DNA from: Limnomonas spitsbergensis
Taxonomy: Eukaryota > Chlorophyta > Chlorophyceae > Chlamydomonadales
Assembly: GCA_037349105.1 (NCBI GenBank)
Contig: JAYJMM010000123.1
Coordinates: 8,432,001-8,496,000 of the forward strand
Direction of reading: 5' to 3'
Length of the DNA stretch: 64,000 nt
The notes beneath the pieces are model-generated. The model worked only from the letters and a program-made list of their open reading frames with translations, was not told where the DNA came from and searched no databases. Positions 1 through 11,300 of this stretch are shown piece by piece. The translations under genes and the position numbers were made by a program. Within the stretch, counting starts at the first letter, position 1; every line of letters starts with the position of its first letter.

Positions 1-1984
1 CCATGCACCCACGGCAGTGGCACCCACAATCGCATCATTGCCATTGCCCATCATAAAGGCACTGAAACAGCCTCATATGTTGTGTACAGACAGGCTGACA
101 TTTTTTCTTTTTCTTAGTTAGCACCTTTTGATGACTGCCAGGCAGCCACCACAGGGCAAATTGCGACCTAAATTGGATCGGCCCACGGCCGTGGCCCAAG
201 CGGTAGAGCTTGCTGCACAAGGCCCCTCCAGCTGCAGGCCGTTATGAAAATGAATTTTAAGTGAAGCACCCTGAAATAATTTGGGGCAAACAACTGTGTG
301 ACTGTTCCTTGATGGACTTAATTGCCTACCAAAAACATGCTTGTTGATGCATGCCGGCACTTGATATGGACAATGCCAGGATTGGTGCACCATGTCAAGT
401 CGAACTTCGTGCACCCATACCTGCCGCCACGTCGACACCCGCACCTGTCGCCACGTCAACACGTGAAGTTGAACTTGGTGCACCCGTACCTGCCCAAGGC
501 CTTGATGTAGCTAAATCATCCCTGAAACCTCAGCCTTAAAACCTTGCTGGTGTATGATGCGTCCCGAAACCCTTTACCCTAAAACCCTTTACTTTAAAAC
601 ACTTAAACTCACTGAAGTTTTGCTCACGCATCACAATTTTTATACACACTCATAAAATTTCACTAATGAAAGTTATGAAACCCCTGTTTAAGTTTCTTGT
701 TTCCTTCTCAATTTACCTAGGAGGCGTCTAACCAAACTCTTTTGCACCCACGTCATGTTTTATGGCTGGGGCTAATCTTCTGCACTATTGGGTTTCATTC
801 CCACGCTACTGCTCGGTGGCTGTGTGTTGGTTGCTTGCCCAGTCACTGGTTTTCGCTCGCTGTCCTAGCGTATTTCATGCCTGTACCGGTTTACGGGCAC
901 AAGTCCCATGCATCAAATGTGATGCCCCGTTGGACTGTAAAAACTTCACAAACTTCACCCTGCACCCTTGGCAATACCTGCAGCATACGGTATCCTGTCA
1001 TCTCGCCTGTTATTTGAATCCTCAACCCTAAAACTTCAACCCTGAGTCCTCAGCCCTGAGTCCTCAACCCTGAATCCTCAACCCTGAATCCTTAACCCTG
1101 AATCCTCAACCCTGAATCCTTAACCCTGAATCCTCAACTCTGAGTCCTGAACCCTGAATCTTCAACCCTGAATCCTCAGCCCTGAATCCTCAACCCTCAA
1201 TCCTCAATTATCAATCCTCAACCCTCAATCATCAACCCTTAGTCCTCAACCCTGAATCTTCAATTATGAATCCTCAACCGCTAGTCCTCAACCCTGAATC
1301 TGCAACCCTGATTCCTCAACCCTCAATCATCAATCCTCAACTCAGAACCCTCAACCCTCAATCATCAATCCTCAACCCTGAATCCTCAACCCTCAATCCT
1401 CAACCCTCAATCCTCAACCCTGAATCCCCAACCCTGAAAAGGGAGACCGAAAGAAAGAGGAAGCATATGGGAAAGCTCCCCCCGAAAAAACAGGAGAATC
1501 AGCCCCACCCAGTACTAGTAGTGAGAGTTGTGCGGCCATCTGCTCATGCATTGCTCATGCAGATCTGTGTGGCGTACGGTAATCAACTAATCATGGCGTA
1601 CGGTTTTCATCCAGGTGAAGCAGCACCTTAAAACGTCATACTGCAGAGCAGCTCACAAGGCGGGATCACATGCCAGGGCTTCACAGATCCTTAGTCATTA
1701 TGAAGCGGGGGCGGCAAACAAAAATGATTTTGATTTTGTTACGACGAGGGCTGTGAGCAACCGTTATCCCAAAAGCTATATCTGGAGAGTCAGGTACCAG
1801 ACAGACAAACCGAAATAACCCCTCCCGGCAGAAACGTAGAGCTGGTCCAGCTCCGGTCAAATGGATCTCAGAAGAGAAAGAGCGAAAACAACGCGGCAAG
1901 GGAGAACTCTACGAAGTTGAGATGCAAGCGAAATAATCATGCTCAGGTACGTGAATTATATTAGTAATGTGTGTACCATGACCA
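1..1984. other. Intergenic, no gene recognised
   Basis: No open frame here resembles a known protein. The stretch holds short direct repeats near 385-500 (GTGCACCCATACCTGCC-like units) and the 14-bp array described separately at about 1009-1437. The remainder is AT-moderate sequence in which I see nothing. Confidence 0.6.
1009..1437. repeat. Degenerate 14-bp tandem array (CAACCCTGAATCCT)
   Basis: About thirty imperfect copies of a 14-bp unit of the form CAACCCTGAATCCT, with CCCTCAATCAT and CCCTGAGTCCT variants. The unit includes AACCCT, reminiscent of plant or algal telomere repeats, but the period is 14 and not 7 or 8, so it is an interstitial minisatellite and not a telomere tract. Open frames across it are by-products of the repeat. 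Confidence 0.85.
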
Positions 1985-2057
1985 TTCAGAGTGGCGCAGA
2001 GGTTAGCGTGAGGGGCCCATAACCCCTAGGTCCCAGGATCGAGACCTGGCTCTGAAA
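1985..2057 (+). tRNA. Initiator tRNA-Met (CAT)
   Basis: A complete 73-nt cloverleaf: 7-bp acceptor TTCAGAG/CTCTGAA, D stem GCGC/GCGT, anticodon stem AGGGG/CCCCT with loop CCCATAA, variable AGGTC, and T arm CCAGG/CCTGG with loop ATCGAGA. Initiator marks are C33 in the loop, A54 in place of T54, A60, and consecutive G-C pairs at the base of the anticodon stem, as known for plant initiator tRNAs. A TTTT run at about 2071 can serve as Pol III terminator. The first acceptor pair reads U1-A72, where eukaryotic initiators normally have A1-U72. No intron and no encoded CCA. Confidence 0.85.
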
Positions 2058-2434
2058 TTAGACCTGTTTTAATCAGACCGTCTGACGACACCCTACATCC
2101 AGGACGAAGAGGAATGTTGCACAGCCGGCATGCCGGCTATATCATATAATGCACGGGGTACACCTGAACCTCCCGACCCAAATAGTCAGGCAAGCTCTGA
2201 GCCAGGCAGAAGTTAGCATCTGTCCAATCCAATGGTATGTTCCACATTGTGCATGCGGCACTCTCACATACACCTCAACCATGCGGGGGTCGGCCCTGGA
2301 TGTTGTGGAAGATGTGGTCGAGGGACTGGCGATCCTGATTCGGTCTTCCTGTCCTTTCGATGTCGTAGTGATAGAGTTAGTGATACGTTGTACTAGTCCG
2401 GCTGCTATCATTCAAGCGCTCTTGGCCCAAAATC

Positions 2435-2514
2435 TGACGACGACGGGATTTGAACCCGCGCCTGTGAAGATTGGAGCCTTAATCCAACGCCTTAGACCGC
2501 TCGGCCACGTCGTC
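2435..2514 (-). tRNA. tRNA-Leu (AAG)
   Basis: An 80-nt class II tRNA: acceptor GACGACG/CGTCGTC plus discriminator A, D arm beginning GCCGAGCGGT, anticodon stem TTGGA/TCCAA with loop TTAAGGC (anticodon AAG), an 11-nt variable arm, and T arm GCGGG/CCCGT with loop TTCAAAT. The long variable arm and A73 fit tRNA-Leu. A TTTT run follows within a few bases of the 3' end on the minus strand. It lies 378 bp from the initiator tRNA in opposite orientation. No intron. Confidence 0.92.
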
Positions 2515-5314
2515 TTGCCTTCATCGTAAGGCTTTGCACCATTGCAATTCTTCTTTCTCTAGGTCTTTCAGCGTTATAGAGATCTCCTTTGCTTTTGGAT
2601 ATTTTCTTGCTCTCTCTCTTTTGAGATTGAATTGCCCTGAGCTGAACCAGCTAATTTTCGGTTTGTCTATCTAAGATATGGCTCTCCAGATCCAGCAATA
2701 GGCCTAATGGCTGCTCAGCGGTCGGCCCCCATTGCAATCAAAATCAAAATCATAGGAATACCCACGTAGAGATGCTGGAAGACCACATCGCCATTGCACA
2801 GCTCAGTGCCCAGTCACTGACCTCGCCATGCAAGTGGCGAACTCACTCAGCTCATCTGAAACGGCCAGAACTCGCCGTCCATGCAGCAACAGCGACAACA
2901 GCCCAGCAGCGGCGCCAGCCACAGCAGCAACAGGATCTCAGCACAGTGCCAGCCAAAGCTGAAACAGGCCACTAGCAGGAAACCACAGTCGGAGACGCAG
3001 AAGCAGCAGCCCAGGCAGCAGCCGGACTTGCTGCCCAAGACGACCTCACTGCCAGCTGCCCCCCGCCCCTCCTTTGCGTTGTTGGCGGTGAGCTCGACGA
3101 CGGCCACCCTAAAGCCTCAAGCCCCCAGAGCCCCTCGCTCCTCCCCCCATATGAGGAGCGAAAGGCCTTCTTACTGCAAAACCCCGAAGGGTTTTCTGCC
3201 ATCGTCTGCCTGCTGTGCCAGATCGTCACATAACTCTTTATAGAGCGTATCCCTGAGCTGGGTCGCTCAACCCGGCTGTGCGCCACCGTATGTGCGCCAC
3301 CGTATTGGTGACCAATCAGCAGCAGCTCGCTCCTACTTAACGGTCAGAACGCTGGATGACACTTTACGGTCAGAACGCTGGAGGAAGTGGAGGCGCTCGG
3401 GCACCGGCATTTCCGTGTTTGACGTCCTCAGTCAGGTGGAGCGCAAACTTCACCAAAAGCTCTAGCCGCTTTTCCCGGAGGCCAGGTCTTGCGTCAGAAG
3501 GCACAATTTCAGCGCGCCCATCTCATGGTAGACGGCGTGCGTGTGCCGCCACCCTCTGGTGTGGGCCGCCAGCCTTAGCAGAGCGGCTGGGCGTCTCCAG
3601 CCTTTTCCCAGGGACTCACTAGTCCTAGGGTCAGCTGCTCACTCAGCGCTACATACTGTACATTGTGTGGAGCCCGTCTTTTCCTCCTTTATTCTTGTCC
3701 TGCCCCCCTGTGTTTGTTTCGTTCTTTCGTCCCAAGAAAGGGACCCTGCGAGAGGGACCCTGCGAAAGGGACCCTGCGAGAGGGACCCTGGGCGGCTCCA
3801 GTTGGGCGGCTGGTTTCCATGCCTCAGGCCCAGAGCCTCTGATGTGGAACAAGCACCTCTCCCACATGCCCACTGGTGTGCGGCAGCGCCGCTTTGGAGG
3901 AACCCTCTGCTCCAGCTGGAACTGCCCCAATCGGCCCGCTCTGTCACATGGGTGTAAGCCTCGCCTTTACCCCTATGGAGTGGGCGGCCGGCTTCCCTGA
4001 CGTTGTGGGCTTTCCAGGGCTGCACATTGTGTGCGACCTGGCGGTGCTGTTCAGGGCCATGTCTGCACTCAGCCGCTGGGAATGTGCTGCAGCTTGTGTA
4101 GGCTGGCCCCGTGATGGTTGGGACACGTGGTAAGTTTTCTTTTTGAAGTTGGGGTCTTAGTTTTTGCCTTGGTCGCCTTCGCCCTTGACCTTAGCCATGC
4201 GGGGTGGGGGCAACTATATACCTTTGTTGGAGGTCTGTCCATAAGAGTCATTGTCTGAATTTACATGGTGACTGCATGTTTAGTTAGTCCAGAGTCCATC
4301 TGTGTGAGGATCCACTGGGGAGTAAACTTGTTCGTAATCTAGTTGGGCAAGTGAGCATTTGTGGGTTAGCACTTAAGGGCTTTGCCTTTTTACAGAACTT
4401 TGAACGAGTTTTGGTATGCAGCCAGGGTTCCGGTCTGTCAAAATTTGTGTAGGGTAGTGCGAGCCACCCGCTGGCGGTCTGGTTTTGCGAGTGCATCAGT
4501 CAGTGTCACTGAAATTATCCCATGTCACGAGGCCCCCAATGGATGTGTTTGGGCTAGCATGGGCAGTGTATGCACTGAATCAATCATACGCACCTGGCAT
4601 ATACATACCCATAGATTGAGGAATCGACCATCCTCTCTCCCCCCCACCGTCTAGATTGCTGGGTTCCAGGGTCCTGCCCCCCTCACATACGAGGGTGTCC
4701 TGGCTATGCATGGTAGCTGGAATTGAGCATAGTCATTCCCTACCAACCCCACGCGGCCGAGCGTTCAGCTGGGCCCAGCAGGGATGCACCTTTCGAATAT
4801 GCACCTGGCATTCAACTTTACATCGGTGCACTCAGACTTGTCCGGCCTAAGAAAGGAAAGCGATGCTGAACAGCCTTACATAGACATGCTTATGAAATGA
4901 CTACATAGCCTACAGCCACAGGGGCCTGAATGAGGAAATCACGACTGGGTCTCCTGAAACCTATGCCCAGCGCCCTCACCCACACGAAAATCTCTCATGG
5001 CATTCGTCCCACACGAATTCCTTTCAAGAGTCACAGCCAAGGGCAAAGAGCCATCAATTTAATAGCCCGTCAATGTCCAATGGCCCATACAAGGAGCCTT
5101 TAGTTTGAAAGATACATGACTCAATATAAGAGGGGATGTATCCAGGTGCAATGGATCCTTATGACAATGTCGCGGATCCAACCATCTGCCCACAAGGACT
5201 TGGCAGGAGCATCTCGTGGCACCCCTCCTCCTCTACCCCAATCAAAGGGTTGGGCGTCCATACAGCCTTTTGCGCAGGGCCCAGCGGTGTAACTTCATAC
5301 CCATGCCACCCCTC
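2515..5314. other. Intergenic; possible unrecognised exon near 3.8-4.1 kb
   Basis: No protein family is recognisable. A 15-bp unit GGGACCCTGCGAGAG is repeated about four times at 3735-3790. A frame running to about 4128 ends at a good donor (GTG|GTAAGT), so a real exon is possible, but its translation matches nothing I know. A SINE-like insertion lies at 4601-4800. Sequence just left of 5315 is expected to be KCBP 3' UTR. Confidence 0.4.
4601..4800 (+). mobile_element. SINE-like element, 5'-truncated copy
   Basis: The 200-bp segment is clearly similar to 23760-23992, sharing the blocks GCATGGTAGCTGGAA, CATTCCCTACCA and GGCCGAGCGTTCAGC. It is flanked by an 11-bp direct repeat GCACCTGGCAT at 4590-4600 and 4801-4811, which reads as a target-site duplication. 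The copy begins inside the tRNA-like head of the other copy and is therefore 5'-truncated, as expected for target-primed reverse transcription. No coding capacity. Confidence 0.7.
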
Positions 5315-8300
5315 TCATTCCTCAGCTGCCCTTTCCTCCGAGACTTCGACTAGATCTACTTGTGCGCGTTGCTCCGGCGCCAGACCCGCCTGTTCCTTCC
5401 AGTACTCGATCATCTTCTTCATCTTGAGCATGTCCTTGCTCATCTCGTTCTTTGACGCAGAGTTCTGCAGGAGAGGGCAGAAGCACGGATCGGGCAAGCC
5501 AAGCAGCAGGTGCACTCGTTGTTGACCATGTTACAGAAGAGCTGGTCAGTGACATGTTCTGCCTGGTTCAGGCAAGACTGGCAGCAGCAGAACGTCCCGC
5601 ATCTTGCTGTGAAGATGAAAGTCACAGTGGGCTTTTGGGGTCCTGGTTCTGTCACAAAATCTGATCAGTCCGCAACTACACGTGTTGCTCATCCTGCCTG
5701 ATCATCAGACACAGCACCTGTGCGCACATCCTGCACAGCGCCAACTTCCCAGAAGAGCAGGCCACACTTTGTTGGTGTGCACTCATGCCGCAAACTGCAG
5801 CAGTACACAATGAGACACGTAAATCGGCAGTACTACAGCGGCGGGATGACCCACCTTGATGGTGCGCACTCTCGTCGCGTACTGCAGCGAGTTCTGTGTC
5901 TCGTCGATGTTGCCGTCCGTCGGCGAAACGTTCACAAACATGAGCGTCTTGGCGTTGCCTCCGAGCGAGTCCGACATGAGCATGGTCAGCTTGTGGTTCC
6001 GGTAAGGGATGTGCTGCTGCTCTGTTGCCAGCGCGCTAATGACGTCGCCCAGCGCTGACAGGGACTTGTTGATCGCCTGCGCCTCCTTCAAGTTCTCCCC
6101 GGTAGACATGGACTTCTTTACTCTGCACAGGACGGTGGAGGGACAGAGCAGGAGGGGTGGAGGGAGGGACACCATGAGAAAGGACATGTTGGGGACATCA
6201 AATTGTTGACTTCGTGCTGAGCGCAGGGGAGTGGGAGGAGGGGGGAACAGTGAGGACCGACATCGTGGCCAAAGTGGAAATTGGCTTGGGGCAGACAAAA
6301 GGACAATTCACTAGGGGGATAAGGGGAACCCAGTGCAGCGGGCCAAACCGCTGCCTTTTGGGCACAAGGGTTTAGCATTCAGGGTTGAAGGCTTCACAGG
6401 CCCGATTGTGTTCCTACTGCCTGCACTCAGCCATTTTTTTCATATCCCCATGGAGGTCTTCGGTACTTTTCTCAAAACCGGCAGCTACCTTTCTGATCCA
6501 GCCAGGTCCACAAAGCTGAGCTTGCCCTTGGACACGCTCTGGGTCTGCAGGTTGGTGCTCTCGATGATAATGGACATGACGAGGTGCGACCGGGAGGACT
6601 CGCGGTTCATGCTGGTGGACGCGACGTGGCGGCGCTGCTGCCCGGACTCTAGCGCAGCAAGCAGCTCCTTGGCACTCGTCACCTGGACGGAAGACGCAAC
6701 AAGGCAGGGCCATCAGAGGACTGCAGGCAATGCGGAGTTGGTCCTCCGGGGAGTGGGCAACAAGGAAGGGCCCTTTGACCAGTTTTTGAAACAAGGCAGG
6801 GGGCCCCCTCAAGAGGGCTGCAGGCCAGAAACGATTGTGGATAAAGAGTTCTGCAACTTTCTGCTGATTGCTGTCTTCAAAATAATGTTTTAAGATCCCA
6901 GACAAGGGTGTTACAAGATCCCCTGCCTCAGATTCGAACCCGCATAAATCAAAATCCCTGCGAAGCTATAAGCCGGGAAGCAACATTCCAGCCACATCAC
7001 ACTGTGGGGACCTCACGTTCACCGGCCTACGATCGCTTGCTTAGGTAGCAGGGCTTGCTGCACAGCCGTAGACTGCATCACAGTCTACGGCTGGTGTAGC
7101 AAGCTCTGCTACCTGAGCAAGCGATCGTAGGCTGGTGAACGTGAGGTCCCCATCGGCCCAGTGGTGGCCACCCAGCAGCCAGCCTGCGGACAGTGCTTGA
7201 TCGGCACTAAACTAATCCCTGGTGCAAGGGGTTAACGCGCCTGGACAATGGTCGAGCCTGACACAGTGACCATGCCCTTGGGGTCCTTCTTGATCTCAAG
7301 CTTGGGCGGGTCCGACTTGAAAGCCGGAGCCAGTAGCAGGTCCATCAGAGTGTCCTGCTCAGTGGGGTGGGGAGGTGGGGGGGGGAGGTGCATGGTAAGA
7401 GTTTTTAGGAAGGGCCGCACAACCGAACCTTCGAGAAATATTTACCCTGCTGCGCTTGCCTGCTCTGGCAAGCCAGTACTGGGAGGAGGACAACGCCCTA
7501 TGCATGAGTTTTCCTATTGCACCGCATTCCCTCCTCTGCTCAGTCTGCATCATGTCGTTTTCTTTTACTCAAGGTTCCTAGCGGTAAGCAAATCAAATCT
7601 ACTGCACTGCGTTCCTGTTTCTACCCAGGGCTGTATTTTATTGCTGAAGCTCCTATCGATGTTACAAAAATCAGTTTCCTACTGCACTGCATTCTTTTCT
7701 CTACTCTGCATGGAAAGGCTGTTTTTTATCGCTTCCAACCATGCAACAGACAAATTTCCCTCCTGCGATGCATCCCTTTCTGTTCAAAGGCCTGCTCCTC
7801 ATCGCTCTTGCCGCTTACCTGGTAGAGCTCCAGCATATACAGCGACACCGAGAAGGAGTACTTCCCAGCGTCCCTGTTGATGATCTTGAACAGCTCAGTG
7901 ACGCCACGAGGGGTCAGGCCAGGCTCCTGAGGCGTGCCATAGATAGTAAACGTCTTGCCACTGCCCGTCTGTGCAGCAGGGGGCAAACGCGTCAACGCAG
8001 TAGGGTACAATAGCAGCAGCAGGGCACAATTGTATCCACGCGGCAGGGCAGGGCGTGGACGTGTCAACCCAAGGGTTTACAAATAGCTTGGAAAGAGGAT
8101 CAGCAAACGCGGTGTGAAGCGCATTTAAGCTGTTCAGTTTGCAAGCAGGCTAGGCAGGGTCCCAGGACGCTGCCTCAACCATACCTGGCCATACGCAAAG
8201 ATGCAGACGTTGTAACCGTCCACCGCACTCTGTACGAGGTGCTTGGTATCCTCGAAAATTGCGTCTTGGTTGATGGCCGGGTTGAATACCTGTGCCCAAT

Positions 8301-11300
8301 GAAGAGTGGCACATATTCGGCCACATGTTCAACCAACCATTGCAGGCACATCGCGTCCAGTCGTTCAAAACGGGCCCCATTAATGGATATACCACTCCAT
8401 GGCAATCCAGCAATACCCACAGGACGCCTGAGATGCCCCATGATTTCATGCTCGCAAATGCATTCACACAATCACATTAGCCATAACCATCAGCATGCCT
8501 TATCCTACATTCTAATATAAACAAACATGACCTGTAGGGCTGCCCATGACTGCAGCCTCACACCAAACTGCAAGCATGTCAACCATTACACAAACATAGC
8601 TGCTCTGATTGCTCTCCCCAAATAACCTCAACAAAGCAAGCATGCAAACCATGGCACCAACAACACTTTTCTCCACTGAACCTCAAAAAAGCAAGCATGC
8701 AAACCATAGCACAAACGAATCTGCCCTTCCCAGCAACCTCGCACCGAATCGAAGTTGTACTCGCGCGGCTTCTTCTCGTCTCGCCAAGGGTGCGTGATAG
8801 TGAGCTCGTCCGGGAGGTTGAGCGCAAACTGCTGCCCTTTGTCCCGCTCGAAAGTCAGGATCGGCCGAATGCGGCAGAACACGCGGATCTTGCCCTTCAT
8901 GTCCTCCATCTGGTTGAAGTAGCGCTTGCGCGTCACCTGCTCGTCCTTGTAAAGCTTCTCCAGCTCCTCCAGCCGCTTGGCCTGTACAGCATCAAAACAC
9001 GCTCCACTTTTGATACCCCGTTATTTCAAGAAGCTATAAGGCAAGGGAGGCAACATGCAGCCGGGCTGGGAAGCCACAAGAGGTTTACAGACCAGAGAGG
9101 CCTCAAGCAGCGCCGCGCCGCTAAGATCGTGATGGGATTGACCAGCTCTGCAGGTCCAGGTGTAACAGGCAGCAGGCAGGCAGGCAGTGACTGATGCTCG
9201 AGTGGCATTGCCGGCTGAGAAGAAGCCACCAAAGCTGAGGCCACACCTGGTTCTCAATGATCTTGGCCTGCTGCTTGTCCTTGCGCTCAATGTCCTCCTT
9301 CATCTCCCGCAGGTCTGACAGCTCCTGCTGATCCTGCTTAGACACATCCAGCTCAGTCTTGGCCTCGCTGTACAACGCGTTGATGCTCGCCAGCTCATCC
9401 ATGACCTGAGCATGCAACCAGAGGGCAGTGCGAGGAGATCAGGCCACAGCTGCAGATGATAGGAGTAAAGCACACTCAAGCAGCTGCAAATGATAGCATG
9501 GGAGTGCAGGATGCTTTAGTGGATGCACCATCAAGAGGGAGGAGGAGGTGGGGGTGCAGCTTTTGATGAGGAAATATGAATACCGGTACCAGAAGGTTGT
9601 AGATGACCTTTGCCTTCCCACACAATTTAAACTCCTGGGTGATTAAGAGAGGCTTTCAAATACTAAGGATCCAATGTCGATGCCAGTTTGAAGTATGGAA
9701 TCAGGAGTTTTGCTTGAAAAGTTGCGGGAAATACCGATAATTAATGAGAACCAGAGGTATGGCAAATTAAATAGACATAATTGAGTGAAGCATGCCTTCA
9801 TGGGTACGGCAACCAGTTCAATGAAAAAGTTGAGAAGGTGGCCGCTGCAAATCACTTGCATACTGGGAAAGGGAGCACTCCTGCGGCGTGACGTCTTATC
9901 GTCAAGTTGTGTCAAGAGTTTTTTTTCTTAACCCAGTTAGCTTGCAATGAGAGATGGTGCGGACAAAATATCAGCCTACCAATTGCCACAGTGAAACCAG
10001 AGGAGTGAAACAGGGCCTGAAGAAGACAAATCCAAGATAATCCTGAGAATCGAGTCAATTTCTGCCCCATCCCCTCAACCTAAATTTTGCCCGCCTCCCC
10101 CCCCCCCCCCACACACACCTCATTGATCTTGTCATCCTTTGCCTTCATGTGTGTGCGCACATCTCCCTGGCTGGCCTCTAGCTTGTCGCGCAGCTCCATC
10201 ACTTCCTGCTCCTTCGACTTCTCAATGCGCTGCATCTTCTTCTCGATCAGCTCCTTTTCCTTCTGCGCCTGAGTGCAGCGCTTCTCCAAACCAGACACCC
10301 TGGAGGCACAGCATGCAGTGCAGTTCACAACCCGAAATAATTTTAACAGAAGAGACCCATGGAGGGAGAAAAAGTGGAAAGCAGAAAAGTCATGGTCAAT
10401 CCAGGATCTGCAAAAAAACATCTAGGTCAGGTGAGGTCACCAGGAGATTTCTAAATGGTGTCATAACCTGTCACAACATTGCCAGAATCAATTACCGTTT
10501 ATTCATTTCCATACCAGTACCACCGCAAAAACAGCAAAGAAAAGAATCCCTATCCCTAGAGTCTTATCACCATATCAGCTGCTCTAGAACGACACACAAC
10601 CAGCCCTTGCTGCCGAAAGGGGCCACAGCTGACCTGCGTGCACATCACAGAAGCTTGGACAAAGGTCCCAGGCCCCACCACTCACTTATCGCTCATGTCT
10701 GCCAGCTCCTTGCTGCGTGCTTCTAGCAGCGTCTCGAGCTCCGCCAGGCGAGCAGAGTCCGCCGCACTGGGGACGGCCGTGCCAGCTTCTGCCGCCAACC
10801 CAGCTCCTGCCTTGGCCAGGGCAAGCTCCGTGATGGCCGTCTCCATCTCTTGCCGCAGCCCTTTCACGCTATCCTCAAGTTCGGTCCTCGATTTCTCCTC
10901 CTTCTGCAGCAGCTCCTGGACGTCGTCGAGCTCAGCCTGGACCTGATCCTTGGAGTACCTGGTTGCAGGTAGTTATGAACGGCAGTTGTCGAAAGCAGTT
11001 GTGAATGGCAGTTACGGAGGGCATCTACCAAGAAGCCCCCCCAAAAGTGTCATATGGGGTCGTAAAGAGTGTGAGTTCACAGGCGATGCTCACAGAGCTG
11101 GAAGACGACACTAACGGTCGGTATAGCAAACCAGGGCTGCAGCGCTTTCACCGAACACAACTGCTCTGCGCCAATCACTTTGGCCACAGTGCACAAGAAA
11201 CGATAGCGGCAACAACCATGTCCACCCAACACGTGGCCAAACCTACTTAACGCAGCCCACTGTACAGTGACTTCACACAGTTATTTTCCGTCCCCTGCTC

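Noticed and set aside
3541..4133. Protein-coding gene from overlapping frames at 3.5-4.1 kb
   Set aside because: Frames on both strands are similar in length, none matches a family, and only one splice-like site supports an exon.
6910..7000. A tRNA gene on the minus strand (GGGTTCGAATC box present)
   Set aside because: Only a B-box-like segment is visible. No matching acceptor stem or anticodon arm could be built.
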